Below are positions 10,795 through 20,000 of a DNA stretch of 64,000 nucleotides, piece by piece (position 1 is the first letter of the stretch; each line of letters opens with the position of its first letter). Under the pieces are notes generated by a model, which did not search any database, was not told where the DNA came from, and worked only from the letters and a program-made list of their open reading frames with translations. The position numbers and the translations under genes were made by a program. The DNA is from Hypomyces perniciosus (lineage: Eukaryota; Ascomycota; Sordariomycetes; Hypocreales; Hypocreaceae): positions 1-64,000 of the forward strand of contig SPDT01000003.1 in NCBI GenBank assembly GCA_008477525.1, given 5' to 3'.

Positions 10795-10831
10795 CTGGTT
10801 AGCATAGATAGTAATGCAATTGTTTTGTACT
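10795..10831 (+). pseudogene. 5' half of tRNA-Thr
   Basis: GGTTAGCATAGATAGTAATG.. matches complete trnT at 10939 through the anticodon (TTGTTTTGTA) and then stops. About 45 bases of upstream flank are also similar between the two copies. Confidence 0.7.
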
Positions 10832-10938
10832 CAAAGAAGCAATAAGTAAACTTTTAGTGCATGCATGCTACGCAGCAGCACATAAAAGAGTGAACAGGTC
10901 TGGTTTATATAACCAACTTCAGTCTTATTTTGAGCTAA

Positions 10939-11012
10939 AGCTCGGTTAGCATAGTTAGTCAATGCAATTGTTTTGTAACCAATTGACGGGAGTGCGAATC
11001 TCCCACTGGGCT
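10939..11012 (+). tRNA. tRNA-Thr (TGT)
   Basis: Acceptor AGCTCGG / CTGGGCT pairs; anticodon TGT in loop TTTGTAA; T-arm GGGAG-TGCGAAT-CTCCC. Confidence 0.9.
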
Positions 11013-11061
11013 ATTTTATTGAGTAGATATTACTATATAAAACTATAAGAGTAAGAGATCT

Positions 11062-11363
11062 TATTCAAGTGGATATTGCTAAACTATTAAGTGAACCTTC
11101 AAATTACGAAATTAAGGACTAGCATAGCTTGCGCTACAAGGTATGCGCACAGAATTTTTATAAAATCTTTAAATAGATTTAAAGGTTCACCTACTTCCAA
11201 AATGGTTCAATTATTAGATGCTACTAGTGAAGATATTATGAATACATTTACTTCTATAGCTGAAAGTGCCAAATTTTTAGGTGGACTTCCTCAGACTACT
11301 CGAATTAGAGTACAAAAAAATACTCGTTTTTTATTTAGACCCCCTGCGGGTGAGGTAAATTAG
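11062..11363 (+). pseudogene. C-terminal remnant of a HEG (NUMOD1 region) split by a palindrome
   Basis: Translates as AKLLSEPSNYEIKD, then after a GC-rich insertion RIFIKSLNRFKG..SIAESAKFLG. This mirrors the C-terminus of the HEG at 12439-13854 (LLKGPSNYEM..GRIFIKSLNKY..CAEFLG). The catalytic part is gone. The insert at 11118-11151 brings a stop codon. Confidence 0.75.
11121..11150. repeat. GC-rich palindromic repeat, 30-bp family
   Basis: Reverse complement of the 30-mers at 24461-24490 and 25001-25030, differing only at the outermost base. Core TAGCTTGCGCTACAAGG. Here it interrupts a HEG remnant. Confidence 0.85.
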
Positions 11364-11457
11364 TTTATCTTAAATTTGTAGAATAAAATTAGAATACCGT
11401 ATTTAGCGGATTAATATTAGCGACACTTGCAGTGCGATACTTGCAGTGAGCTAATTA

Positions 11458-11530
11458 GGATTAGTAGTCAAGCGGTTACGACATAGCTCTTTCAATGCTA
11501 CCATCGCAGGTTCGAATCCTGCCTAGTCTA
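11458..11530 (+). tRNA. tRNA-Glu (TTC)
   Basis: Acceptor GGATTAG / CTAGTCT pairs with G-T pairs; anticodon TTC; T-arm GCAGG-TTCGAAT-CCTGC. Confidence 0.88.
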
Positions 11531-11531
11531 A

Positions 11532-11600
11532 GCGGGTTAGTGTAATAGAAACATATTCGGTTCATGCCCGAAAGATATAGGTGCAAGTCCTGTATCCGCG
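11532..11600 (+). tRNA. tRNA-Met (CAT)
   Basis: Anticodon CAT in stem CGG-TTCATGC-CCG; acceptor GCGGG.. / ..CCGC. One of three complete CAT tRNAs in the cluster, as usual (initiator and elongators). Confidence 0.85.
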
Positions 11601-11740
11601 TTTTTAGCTTAATATAAATATATTAAATGAATATTTATATTATTATATGATTTAACAATCTCATATTCATAGTTCATTTTTAGATCTTTTAGTGATCTAA
11701 AAACATTGCTTTATAAACAGTGTAACTATTATTTATCGCT

Positions 11741-11768
11741 TGCTAGGCATGCGCAAGCTAGCCTACAC
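11741..11768. repeat. GC-rich palindromic repeat (GGCATGCGCAAGCTAGCC type)
   Basis: Shares GCATGCGCAAGCTAGCCTAC with 33081-33100 and in reverse complement with 29661 and 29763. It lies just before the trnM 5' half. Confidence 0.8.
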
Positions 11769-11772
11769 AAAA

Positions 11773-11811
11773 AGGGTTATAGCTTAATCGGTAAAGCATG
11801 CTGCTCATAAC
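11773..11811 (+). pseudogene. 5' half of a split tRNA-Met
   Basis: AGGGTTATAGCTTAATCGG.. to CTCATAAC, ending just after the CAT anticodon. Its acceptor AGGGTTA pairs perfectly (one G-T) with TAGCCCT at 14037-14043. The two halves therefore once formed one tRNA now separated by 2.2 kb. Confidence 0.8.
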
Positions 11812-12438
11812 CTCTCGGCCCAGGATTAGATCCTTGGGCCTAGGCCGAAGGGCAGTAAAAATAAATCCTTTTGCAAGAAAGAATAGAATTAGTACCCCCT
11901 GCGGGTGAGGGAAATTCCATTTTTGTCTTTGGTTAGATATATTATGTCTAAATTTTATTAATAATAAACCCTATTAATATTACTTTACTCACATGAACAG
12001 TTAGACATGATAGTAAAGATAAATCAATTTTCGATAGTTATCGATTTTGGTGTATCTTTTAACAACCAAAAGACGGAAGGACTGCGTGAACCACCTTGGC
12101 TTAAGTTAATCAGAAAGTAAAGGAGGAAGTAAAGCTCTATAGAGCTAAATGGAATGTATAGCGCACACATATATCTAGTAAGATTCTTATAAAGAAAAAT
12201 CTTCAGCTGGAACCTAATCAGCTTTAACCTTGGGAAGGTACTCAATGGTGAAGAGGGCAGAACTGTGTGACCTTTATTTCGAATTATATAATATATTAAT
12301 GGAAATAATAAGTATAATAGAAAAAAGGGATGCAGGAATAAGCCCTTACAAAGTATAGCGGTGTGAGCCCTTGCATGAGTAAGGTTATACGACAAGTAAG
12401 TTACATAGCGAGTGAACAACGCAAAATAGAATATATAA
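11812..12438. other. Non-coding leader of the trnM-splitting element
   Basis: No ORF. Holds GGAAGGACTGCGTGAA (12075-12090) and GAGTGAACAAC (12410-12420). Similar words occur before the GIY-YIG gene in trnF (14523, 14595) and near 16014-16048. Possibly a degenerate ribozyme or structured leader. It also contains CCCCCTGCGGGTGAGG (11894-11909), also found at 11341. Confidence 0.45.
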
Positions 12439-13854
12439 ATGAAAATGAAAACAAACTTTAAAAATAGTCAATTATTATTAAAACGTTATAGCTTATGAGC
12501 TTTTAACCTGTTATGTAGCTCAGGTATAGCATTACATAAAAATAGATTTATTCATTCAACTCCTTCTAGTAGAACTATAGATAATTCTAATTCACAATTT
12601 ATTATTTCTGAAGAACAACAAATTGTTTTATCTGGTGATTTTATAGAATGATTTAGAGGTTTCACAGATGCCGAAGGCTGCTTCTTGGTAGTTAAAAATG
12701 ATAATACTTTCGCTTTTAGATTTATAATAAAATTACACGTTGATGATGTAAACGCACTAAATTTTATTAAAGACTCTTTAGGAGGTATAGGAAATGTAAC
12801 CACTGAGGGAACAGTAGCTTACTATAAAGTAACATCTCAAAAGGGAATAAAATTAATTATAGAAATTTTTGCTAAATATCCTTTAAACTCAAGCAAACAT
12901 CTAGATTACTTAGCTTTCCGTAGAGCTTATGAGCTTTATACTTCATCTAAGAATAAAACTCCAGAACTAGCTAAAGAAATAAGTAAGTTTAAAGATAGTA
13001 TGAACAGAAAGAGAACTAATTTTGATATGGAAAAATCACACAAAATACTTATAACAGACAACTGGTTACTTGGTTTCGTGGAAGGAGATGGTAGTTTTTG
13101 TGTAGCTAAAAAGGGTTGAATTTTAACTTTTGCTCTTGGACAGAAAGGGAACTTAGGTTTAATAGAGGCAATTCAAAATTATTTACTTAATTTGTGTGTG
13201 CTACGCACGCGTGTCTCTAATAAAAATTCTTCAACAACTGATCCTACAGAAATTCAAGATGAAAGCAGAAATTTTATTTACATTACAAAATCTAGCAGAA
13301 ATACCTCATCCGAGTTAATTTACGTTTTAATTGTTAAAGACAAGGAATATATAGAAAATACACTTATTCCATATTTTGACTCTCTTATTTTTCATTCTAA
13401 AAAAGAATTAGATTATTTAGATTGAAAATCTATAGGAGAACTAAAGAAATTTGGGTTACATTATCTTCCAGAAGGGGTTGAACTAATAGAACTTATTTTA
13501 AGTCAAATGAATGAAAATAGATTATCTGATAGAGGTGTTAATCCTGTAGAAAGAAACTTTATTCAATCAGAAGTAATGAAATTATTAAAAGGACCCTCTA
13601 ACTACGAAATGAGAGAAGGTAGAATCTTTATTAAGTCGTTAAATAAATACCACTCTGGTAGAACAAAAACTAAAGTAGAACTTAAAGATCAACAAGACTT
13701 AGTTTTTAAAACTTTTGATTCTATGAATAAATGTGCTGAATTCTTAGGAGTTAGTACACACACAGTTTCCAAGAGAATGAAAACTAATTCACCTATTAGT
13801 TATAACAATAAAGAATATTTCATTTATGCTAGCTTACTTAACACAAAATCTTAA
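12439..13854 (+). CDS. LAGLIDADG endonuclease with NUMOD1 domain, inserted in trnM
   Basis: 471 codons in code 4 from ATG to TAA. Motif 1 is [11 protein letters not shown] near residue 76; motif 2 is [12 protein letters not shown] near residue 206; C-terminal NUMOD1-like part CAEFLGVSTHTVSKRM near residue 434. It sits inside a split tRNA-Met together with a complete tRNA-Met copy, suggesting homing to a tRNA gene. A short palindrome (GTGCTACGCACGCG, 13198) lies in frame within it. Close to the HEG remnant at 11062-11363. Confidence 0.88.
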
Positions 13855-13914
13855 TTTAATATCTTATAATTATAATAATATATGTTATTTGTTTGTATTA
13901 AACACAAATAAAAG

Positions 13915-13985
13915 AGGCTGTAACTTAGCTGGTAAAGTGCGCTGCTCATAACAGTGCTATCAAGTGTTCGAATCACTTCAGCCTT
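13915..13985 (+). tRNA. tRNA-Met (CAT), element-borne copy
   Basis: Complete cloverleaf: acceptor AGGCTGT / TCAGCCT, anticodon stem CGCTG-CTCATAA-CAGTG, T-arm AAGTG-TTCGAAT-CACTT. It lies between the HEG and the 3' half of the split trnM, and it differs clearly from those halves. Confidence 0.9.
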
Positions 13986-14018
13986 AAATAATAACTTTTT
14001 ATTACAAATGTAGGGGAA

Positions 14019-14043
14019 TAAGTGTTCAAGTCACTTTAGCCCT
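14019..14043 (+). pseudogene. 3' half of the split tRNA-Met
   Basis: T-arm AAGTG-TTCAAGT-CACTT followed by acceptor TAGCCCT, complementary to the 5' half at 11773. Confidence 0.78.
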
Positions 14044-14048
14044 AAACT

Positions 14049-14080
14049 GCCTGAGTGCTGGAATAGGTAGACAGTGGTCA
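14049..14080 (+). pseudogene. 5' fragment of a tRNA-Leu-like gene
   Basis: GCCTGAGTGCTGGAATAGGT.. resembles the first third of a tRNA-Leu (D-loop region GGAATAGGTAGAC) and stops directly before complete trnL. Confidence 0.5.
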
Positions 14081-14082
14081 GA

Positions 14083-14165
14083 GTCCGAATGGTGAAATTG
14101 GCAAACACAACAAACTTAAGCTTTGTAGACTTTTAGTCTTGAAGGTTCAAGTCCTTCTTCGGATA
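14083..14165 (+). tRNA. tRNA-Leu (TAA)
   Basis: Type II tRNA; acceptor GTCCGAA / TTCGGAT; anticodon TAA (CAAACT-TAA-GCTTTG); T-arm GAAGG-TTCAAGT-CCTTC. Confidence 0.9.
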
Positions 14166-14250
14166 GCTCAGCTTTATAAAATTATTATATAACTAAAAAA
14201 TAAATATATATTTTTTGAGGTAATCTCTGCACAAGCTTGCTTCTAACGAA

Positions 14251-14297
14251 GCACAAGGTGTTCGAGTCACTCCATAATCCCCGCTAGGGGGATACGC
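14251..14297 (+). repeat. tRNA 3' half plus palindrome, copied unit
   Basis: GTGTTCGAGTCACTCC followed by TAATCCCCGCTAGGGGGATA recurs at 16816-16857, where it is the end of a duplicated trnQ. The pair moved together. Confidence 0.7.
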
Positions 14298-14311
14298 GAT
14301 AGCGTAAAAAG

Positions 14312-14381
14312 GGGATATAGTTTAATTGGTAAAACTGCGATTTTGCATATCGTTAATTCAGGGTCGGATCCTGATATCTCC
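14312..14381 (+). tRNA. tRNA-Ala (TGC)
   Basis: Acceptor GGGATAT / ATATCTC; anticodon TGC in stem GCGA..TCGT; T-arm around GTCGGAT. Confidence 0.88.
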
Positions 14382-14387
14382 AAATAA

Positions 14388-14426
14388 GCTCGTGAAGCTC
14401 AATTGGTCGAGCAGAACGTTGAAGTT
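14388..14426 (+). pseudogene. 5' half of a split tRNA-Phe
   Basis: GCTCGTGAAGCTCAATTGGT.. ends just after anticodon GAA (AACGTTGAAGTT). The remaining 3' half is at 15524-15546. Confidence 0.78.
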
Positions 14427-14631
14427 GGATCTTATAGTGAACTAAAATAGTTCAATTTAAATCCATAATTAATGAAGGTCAGATAACTCTATTATACCAA
14501 ATTAAGGATTAAATGAAGACCCAAAGGACTGCAATCTATAATTTATAAAGAGAGCTTCGTATTGGTTTTTAACACCATGGCTCATAAATTCGAAAGAGTG
14601 AACAAGGGCATAACTTTTTAAACTTTAAACA

Positions 14632-15483
14632 ATGAAAAACACAATGAATAATAACATAGTTCCCATAAAAACATATTCTAATGCAGAAAGGGACAAGTTT
14701 ATTCTTTATAAGGATAATAATAATAAATCAGGTATATACCGTTGAAATAATTTAATTACAAATAAAAGTTATATAGGTTCAGCTAAATCAATTAGAGGTA
14801 GATTTAGCATTTATTATTCTACAAATTCTGTTCAGCGTAAACTAGCAGAAGGATCTAGTGCTATTTACAGTGCCATACTAAAATACGGCTATGGAAATTT
14901 TAGTATAGATATTCTAGAATATTGTGATATAAGTACCTTAATAGAAAGAGAGCAATATTATATTGATTTATTGGAACCTGAGTATAATATATTAAAAATA
15001 GCTTATTCTCTACTCCCTAGCTTGCGCATGGGAGACGAAGGGGCTAAACATACTGAAATTACCAAATCATGTATAGGGTTAAAGTCTCTGGGACGTAAAC
15101 ATACAGAAGAGGCTAAATTAAAGATGAGGGAAATAGCTGTATTACGTAAAGGTGAAGAAACTTCTTTTTATGGTAAAAATCATTCTCCTGAAAGCCTGTT
15201 AAAAATGTCAATGAATAGATCTATTCAAGTGAAAGTTCTAGACACAGTATTAAATGAGGAGACAGTATTTTTAGGTAATAAAGAAGCCGCCGAATTTTTA
15301 AATGTAGGATTATCTACATTAGTTAGATATAAAAAATTAAATAAATTAATGAAAGAAAGATACCTAGTATCTAACATAAGCTCATGTAACTCAATTGGTA
15401 GAGTGAAATATTGAAGCTATTTTTGTTGTAAGTTCAAGTCTTACCGTGGGCATAAAAAATATTTAAAGAAAAAAGTGGTCTAA
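14632..15483 (+). CDS. GIY-YIG endonuclease inserted in trnF
   Basis: 283 codons in code 4. GIY-YIG block SGIYRWNNLITNKSYIGSA lies near residues 29-47. EYCDISTLIEREQYYIDLLEP follows, then NUMOD3-like repeats (LGRKHTEEAKLKM, FYGKNHSPESLLKM) and a NUMOD1-like end (NKEAAEFLNVGLSTLVRY). A 35-bp palindromic repeat (15004-15038) sits in frame and adds [11 protein letters not shown]. The frame passes straight through the complete trnF before its first non-TGA stop at 15481. The functional end may be earlier. Confidence 0.87.
15004..15038. repeat. In-frame palindromic repeat, copy 1
   Basis: The 35 bases ATTCTCTACTCCCTAGCTTG.. (stem CTCCC/GGGAG) are identical to 18514-18548 in an unrelated LAGLIDADG gene, in the same reading frame. 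Confidence 0.9.
15380..15452 (+). tRNA. tRNA-Phe (GAA), element-borne copy
   Basis: Acceptor GCTCATG / CGTGGGC pairs; anticodon GAA; T-arm GTAAG-TTCAAGT-CTTAC. Fully overlapped by the code-4 reading frame of the GIY-YIG gene. Confidence 0.88.
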
Positions 15484-15523
15484 ATAATTATAGTATATAG
15501 AATTAAGAGATTTGAACGACTAA

Positions 15524-15546
15524 GTTGTAAGTTCAAGTCTTACCGT
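15524..15546 (+). pseudogene. 3' half of the split tRNA-Phe
   Basis: Repeats the T-arm of complete trnF (GTTGTAAGTTCAAGTCTTAC) and breaks at CCGT, where a palindrome (ATCCCTGCTTTGCAGGGAT, 15547) is inserted in place of the acceptor end. Confidence 0.75.
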
Positions 15547-15572
15547 ATCCCTGCTTTGCAGGGATTAGGGCA

Positions 15573-15645
15573 GGGACTTTAGTATAATGGTGAATGCGTA
15601 TGACTTTTAATCATTAAAATGTAGGTTCGAATCCTACAAGTCCTA
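15573..15645 (+). tRNA. tRNA-Lys (TTT)
   Basis: Acceptor GGGACTT / AAGTCCT; anticodon TTT (ATGA-CTTTTAA-TCAT); T-arm GTAGG-TTCGAAT-CCTAC. Confidence 0.92.
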
Positions 15646-15743
15646 CTATAGAAAATAGAAATATTTATTATTGCTATTATTTCAATGTAACTATATAAAT
15701 ATATAATTATATTATATTATATTTAAACTTTCTAGCGATATGA

Positions 15744-15827
15744 AGGGTAATGATGGAATTGGCAGACATAAATAGTTTAGGTCTATTGGATAGTAATATC
15801 TTACCCGTTCAAGTCGGGTTTACCTTA
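15744..15827 (+). tRNA. tRNA-Leu (TAG)
   Basis: Type II tRNA; acceptor AGGGTAA / TTACCTT; anticodon TAG (AATAG-TTTAGGT-CTATT); T-arm CCCG-TTCAAGT-CGGG. Confidence 0.9.
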
Positions 15828-16671
15828 AATATATGGATTACGGTATTAGTAATAAGTTTAACTTAATCCATATATTATATAAATCTTAGCTATAAGTAAA
15901 TAGCTTGCACTAGATCAAATATATCTGATACTAATCGGATCTATATGGACTCCTAATTTGTTTAACTGGGCCCTATGAACAAACGAAGGAAAGGATTAGA
16001 ATCGCCAAGGCCTGAAGGACTGCGGAGGCTAGGTTACGTGTGAACAAAAGGCATTTATATATAAACACAAAAATGACTGCGCTAGCTAGAAATTAACACT
16101 TAAAAATACTATAAACATAGTAAACATTGGATTTAAACAAGGCTTAGGTGCTACTCCTGCTAATAAACACAGATATTATTCGTGCTTCATATGCAGTACA
16201 AAATGATAATCACAATCTAAATAATAATATAAATATAATACCCGTAGCCCTATATCTTCGATTAGGGGCTAGAAAGTTATCTTAATCCTTATCAAAATAG
16301 AAATGTGATTTATCCCTCTGGCTAACGCTTCGCCTAAAAATACAGGACTCGGTTCTGTTTATAGGCACGCACAGAAATTAGAGGCCTGCGCAGCGCGCAG
16401 TACCCCCTGTGGGTTGCATGCATGCAGCAGCAGCAGCAGGGGAAGATAATAATAATAAACCTGGTATTTATCTAATCCCTACTCTCTGTGGGTTGCAGCG
16501 CAAGCTAAAGCTAGAGATACGGCAGGCTTAGAATATTACATGAATAAAAATATATTATTAAAAAATACGTATTTAATTATTAAGCTGATAAGAATAAAAT
16601 ATTAATTAATATACATTGAAGTAAACATTTTATTATTTTGACTTTTTATAGTTCATTTTGAACATAAGATA
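15828..16671. other. Long non-coding stretch rich in palindromes
   Basis: About 840 bases without a gene. Contains TGAAGGACTGCGGAGG (16013) and GTGTGAACAAAAG (16038), words shared with the leaders of tRNA-splitting HEGs, plus GC-rich inserts near 16380-16510. Probably a graveyard of the same elements. Confidence 0.5.
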
Positions 16672-16739
16672 TGCTGTTGACAATAGGTAAGTCATAAATT
16701 TTTGGTATTTACTATTGAGTGTTCGAATCACTCCAGCAT
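16672..16739 (+). tRNA. tRNA-Gln (TTG)
   Basis: Anticodon TTG (loop TTTTGGT); acceptor TGCTG.. / ..CAGCA; T-arm GAGTG-TTCGAAT-CACTC. Confidence 0.88.
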
Positions 16740-16776
16740 AATTATCTATATTTATATAATGTTATATGACACTAAG

Positions 16777-16834
16777 CGACTGATAGGTAAGTCATAAATT
16801 TTTGGTATTTACTATAGAGTGTTCGAATCACTCC
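16777..16834 (+). pseudogene. Partial duplicate of tRNA-Gln
   Basis: Repeats GATAGGTAAGTCATAAATTT through the T-arm of trnQ almost exactly, but lacks the acceptor arms. It is followed directly by the palindrome TAATCCCCGCTAGGGGGATA. Confidence 0.78.
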
Positions 16835-16870
16835 TAATCCCCGCTAGGGGGATACGCTTCGCTAATAAAA

Positions 16871-16945
16871 GGAAGATATAGTTCAATAGGTAGAGCGACT
16901 GTATGTGGCACAGTAAGTTCCCTGTTCGAGTCAGGGTATCCTCCC
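16871..16945 (+). tRNA. tRNA-His (GTG)
   Basis: Anticodon GTG (GACTGT-ATGTGGC-ACAGT); acceptor GGAAGAT / ATCCTCC with one mismatch; T-arm CCCTG-TTCGAGT-CAGGG. Confidence 0.88.
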
Positions 16946-16950
16946 ATAAA

Positions 16951-17023
16951 AGCCTAAGTAGTTTAACGGTTAAAACCTTAATTTCATACATTAAAGATGA
17001 GAGTTCGATTCCCTCCTCAGGCT
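16951..17023 (+). tRNA. tRNA-Met (CAT)
   Basis: Acceptor AGCCTAAG / CTCAGGCT; anticodon CAT (TTAA-TTTCATA-CATTAA); T-arm GAGAG-TTCGATT-CCCTC. Ends 45 bases before nad2. Confidence 0.88.
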
Positions 17024-17068
17024 GTTGAAATATATACCAACAATACTTAATATAATATAATTTATCCA

Positions 17069-20000
17069 ATGATAATAATATCTATTTTATCTCTTTTACT
17101 TTCTAACGCCGTCAATGTAAGACGTGATATATCAATTCTATATAATAGAATTGCGATATTAATATTAATTTATTGTATTTTAAACGATATATCCTCTTTA
17201 ACTGTAGTAACTAAAGGTATAGGTCTACATGGAGGTTTATTGTTAATTACAAATATTACACAAATATTCCATATTTTCTTATTTATAGTGAGTATATTAA
17301 TATTAACATTAACTAGTTTCTATCCTAGAAAAGTGTGAGTATCAGAATATTCATCTTTAAAAGATTTAGTGTTATATAAATTTGTATATTATAATACTAA
17401 AATTATAAATAAAATGGGTGAACAATTTAAAATAATAGAATACCCTGAACAACAGCTTGGGAGGCTGTAGTATTTATGGGGGAAAACTGCCAAATTCCGG
17501 GGAAGCCCTAAAGCTTTTGATACCAAATCTGGTTGAATTTTACCGTGGTGGATGAATTAATTACTCATGTATGGTAACAAGTCAAAAGATTCTTGAAAAA
17601 GGAATGGGTAATCGCGGATCTAAGTCAAATATAGGTAACACTTTATTTGTAAAAGAGCAACGAGTAGACGGTAGTTGCATAGGGTGAACAACTCGTCCTA
17701 TGTTAAGGTATACTCTTAGAGGGTTCGAAAGAATTACCTGAGCTGGAATCCCTTCTAACCAAATTCTAAATAAACAACTATATTCAACAACTAAAGTTTC
17801 AAAAAATCTTATTGAATCTGAATTATATACTAATAACGAAGATAGTTTTAGTTTAAACCCTTGATTTGTAACTGGGTTTACAGATGGAGATGGTTCATTT
17901 TCTGTTTCTATTGCTAAAAAAAAATCAGGTACAGGGTGAAAGATTCAACCTGTGTTTACTATAGGGTTAGATTCAAAAGATTTAGATATTTTAGTTCAAA
18001 TTAAAACTTTTTTTAAAGCAGGTAAAATCTATACTAGTAAAAGAGGTATAATTTATTATACTGTAGGTTCAACAAAAGATATAATAAAATATATCCTACC
18101 TCATTTTGACAAGTATCCTTTATTTTCTCTTAAATTAAAAGATTATTTAGTGTTTAAAGAGATAGTTCTTCTTATGGAAAAGGGGGAACATAATACCCTA
18201 CCTGGTCTATTAAAAATCTTCTCTTTAAGAGCTATTTTAAACAAAGGACTACCGGAGATAGTAAAAACTGAATTTCCGGATATAAATCCTGCTACTGTAC
18301 CAGAGTTTAAGATATCCCCTATCTTAAATCCTCATTGGTTATCAGGATTTATAACTGCAGAAGGGTCTTTCTTTATTTCTCTCTATCCTAATGAGGAAAG
18401 AAAAGCCGGATATGCAGTAAGTCTAATATTTAGTTTAAGTCAACACATTAAAGATCTAGAATTACTAGAATTAATTGTTAAATACTTGGCATGTGGTACA
18501 GTTAGAAAACCTAATTCTCTACTCCCTAGCTTGCGCATGGGAGACGAATCAGCTGAATTAGTTATCACTAAATCAGCGGACATTAACCTAAAATTAATTC
18601 CTTTCTTATCTAAATATACTCTTTCTGGGGTAAAGTTATTAGACTTCGAAAGATTTAAAAAAGCATCTCTTTTAATAGAAAATAAAGTGCACTTAACTTC
18701 AGAGGGAATTGTATTAATAAAAGCTATTAAAGATGCAATGTATAATAGAGAATTGTAAGGTTAATTTTACTAACCCCCATAACTTCGTAAGGGGGTACGA
18801 TTTAGTTAAATTAAAGGTTATAATTTAAAGTTGTAATCTTAAGTTAAAAGTTAATTATTTAGAATTTGTATGATAAATCCAGTTACCACGTTAATATTAT
18901 TATTTATAATTACAGGTGCTATATTCTTAATGTCAACTAACGATTTAGTTTCTATTTTCCTTGCTATAGAATTACAAAGTTATGGTTTATACATACTAAG
19001 TACTATATATAGAAATTCAGAATTATCAACTACAGGTGGATTAATGTACTTCTTATTAGGGGGATTAAGTTCTTGTTTTATTTTATTAGGTACAGGTTTA
19101 ATATACGCTAACTCAGGAAGTACTAGTCTAGATGGTTTATACATTATAACTAGTATAAGCGATATAAGTTCTGTAGATTTATGATACAAACCTTATTACA
19201 TAAATCTTTCTTTAGTAATATTTACTATAGGATTCTTATTTAAAGTAAGTGCAGCGCCTTTCCATTTCTGATCACCTAAAAAAGGACTTGGGAAATCCTT
19301 TACCGTTGGGTGTAAACTATCAAATTCCGGAAAACCCCTAGAACTTCAAGTACCAAGCTATATTCGAAAGGATATAAGTGGATGAACTAATCACTCATGT
19401 ATGGTAACAAGCTTGAAGGCTTCTGAAAGGAACGTGGGCAATCGCGGATCTAAGTCAGTAATATGTGAAAGTATTACTGTAAAAGAGCAACGAGTAAACG
19501 GTAGTTGATGTGGTATTAATTTACCACATTTAAGATGTACTCTAATGGGTTTCGAAAGAAATTATCAAGTTAAAATCCCTTCTAATCAAATTATTCAAAG
19601 ACAACTTTATTCTACTGTATCTAACTTGGACAATACTGCTAGTAAACTTCCTCAAGTAAATGAACCTTGATTTATATCAGGATTTTATGATGCTGAAGGA
19701 TGCTTTCTTGTTATAGTCCGTAAATCACCAAAAAGCAAACTAGGTTGACAAATAGAGGCTAATTTTACAATTAATCTTCATATTAGAGATCTAAATCTTT
19801 TAAAACTTATTCAAACTTACTTTGGGGTAGGAAGAATAGGTAAAGAAAGAAATGGTTGTTGTGATTTTACAGTAGGTTCTCTAGATCAAATAATAACAAA
19901 AGTAATACCTCATTTTGATAAATATCCCTTAAAAACTAAGAAATATTCTGATTATCTATTATTTAAAGAAGTAGTTATGATGATGCAACGTGGGGAACAT

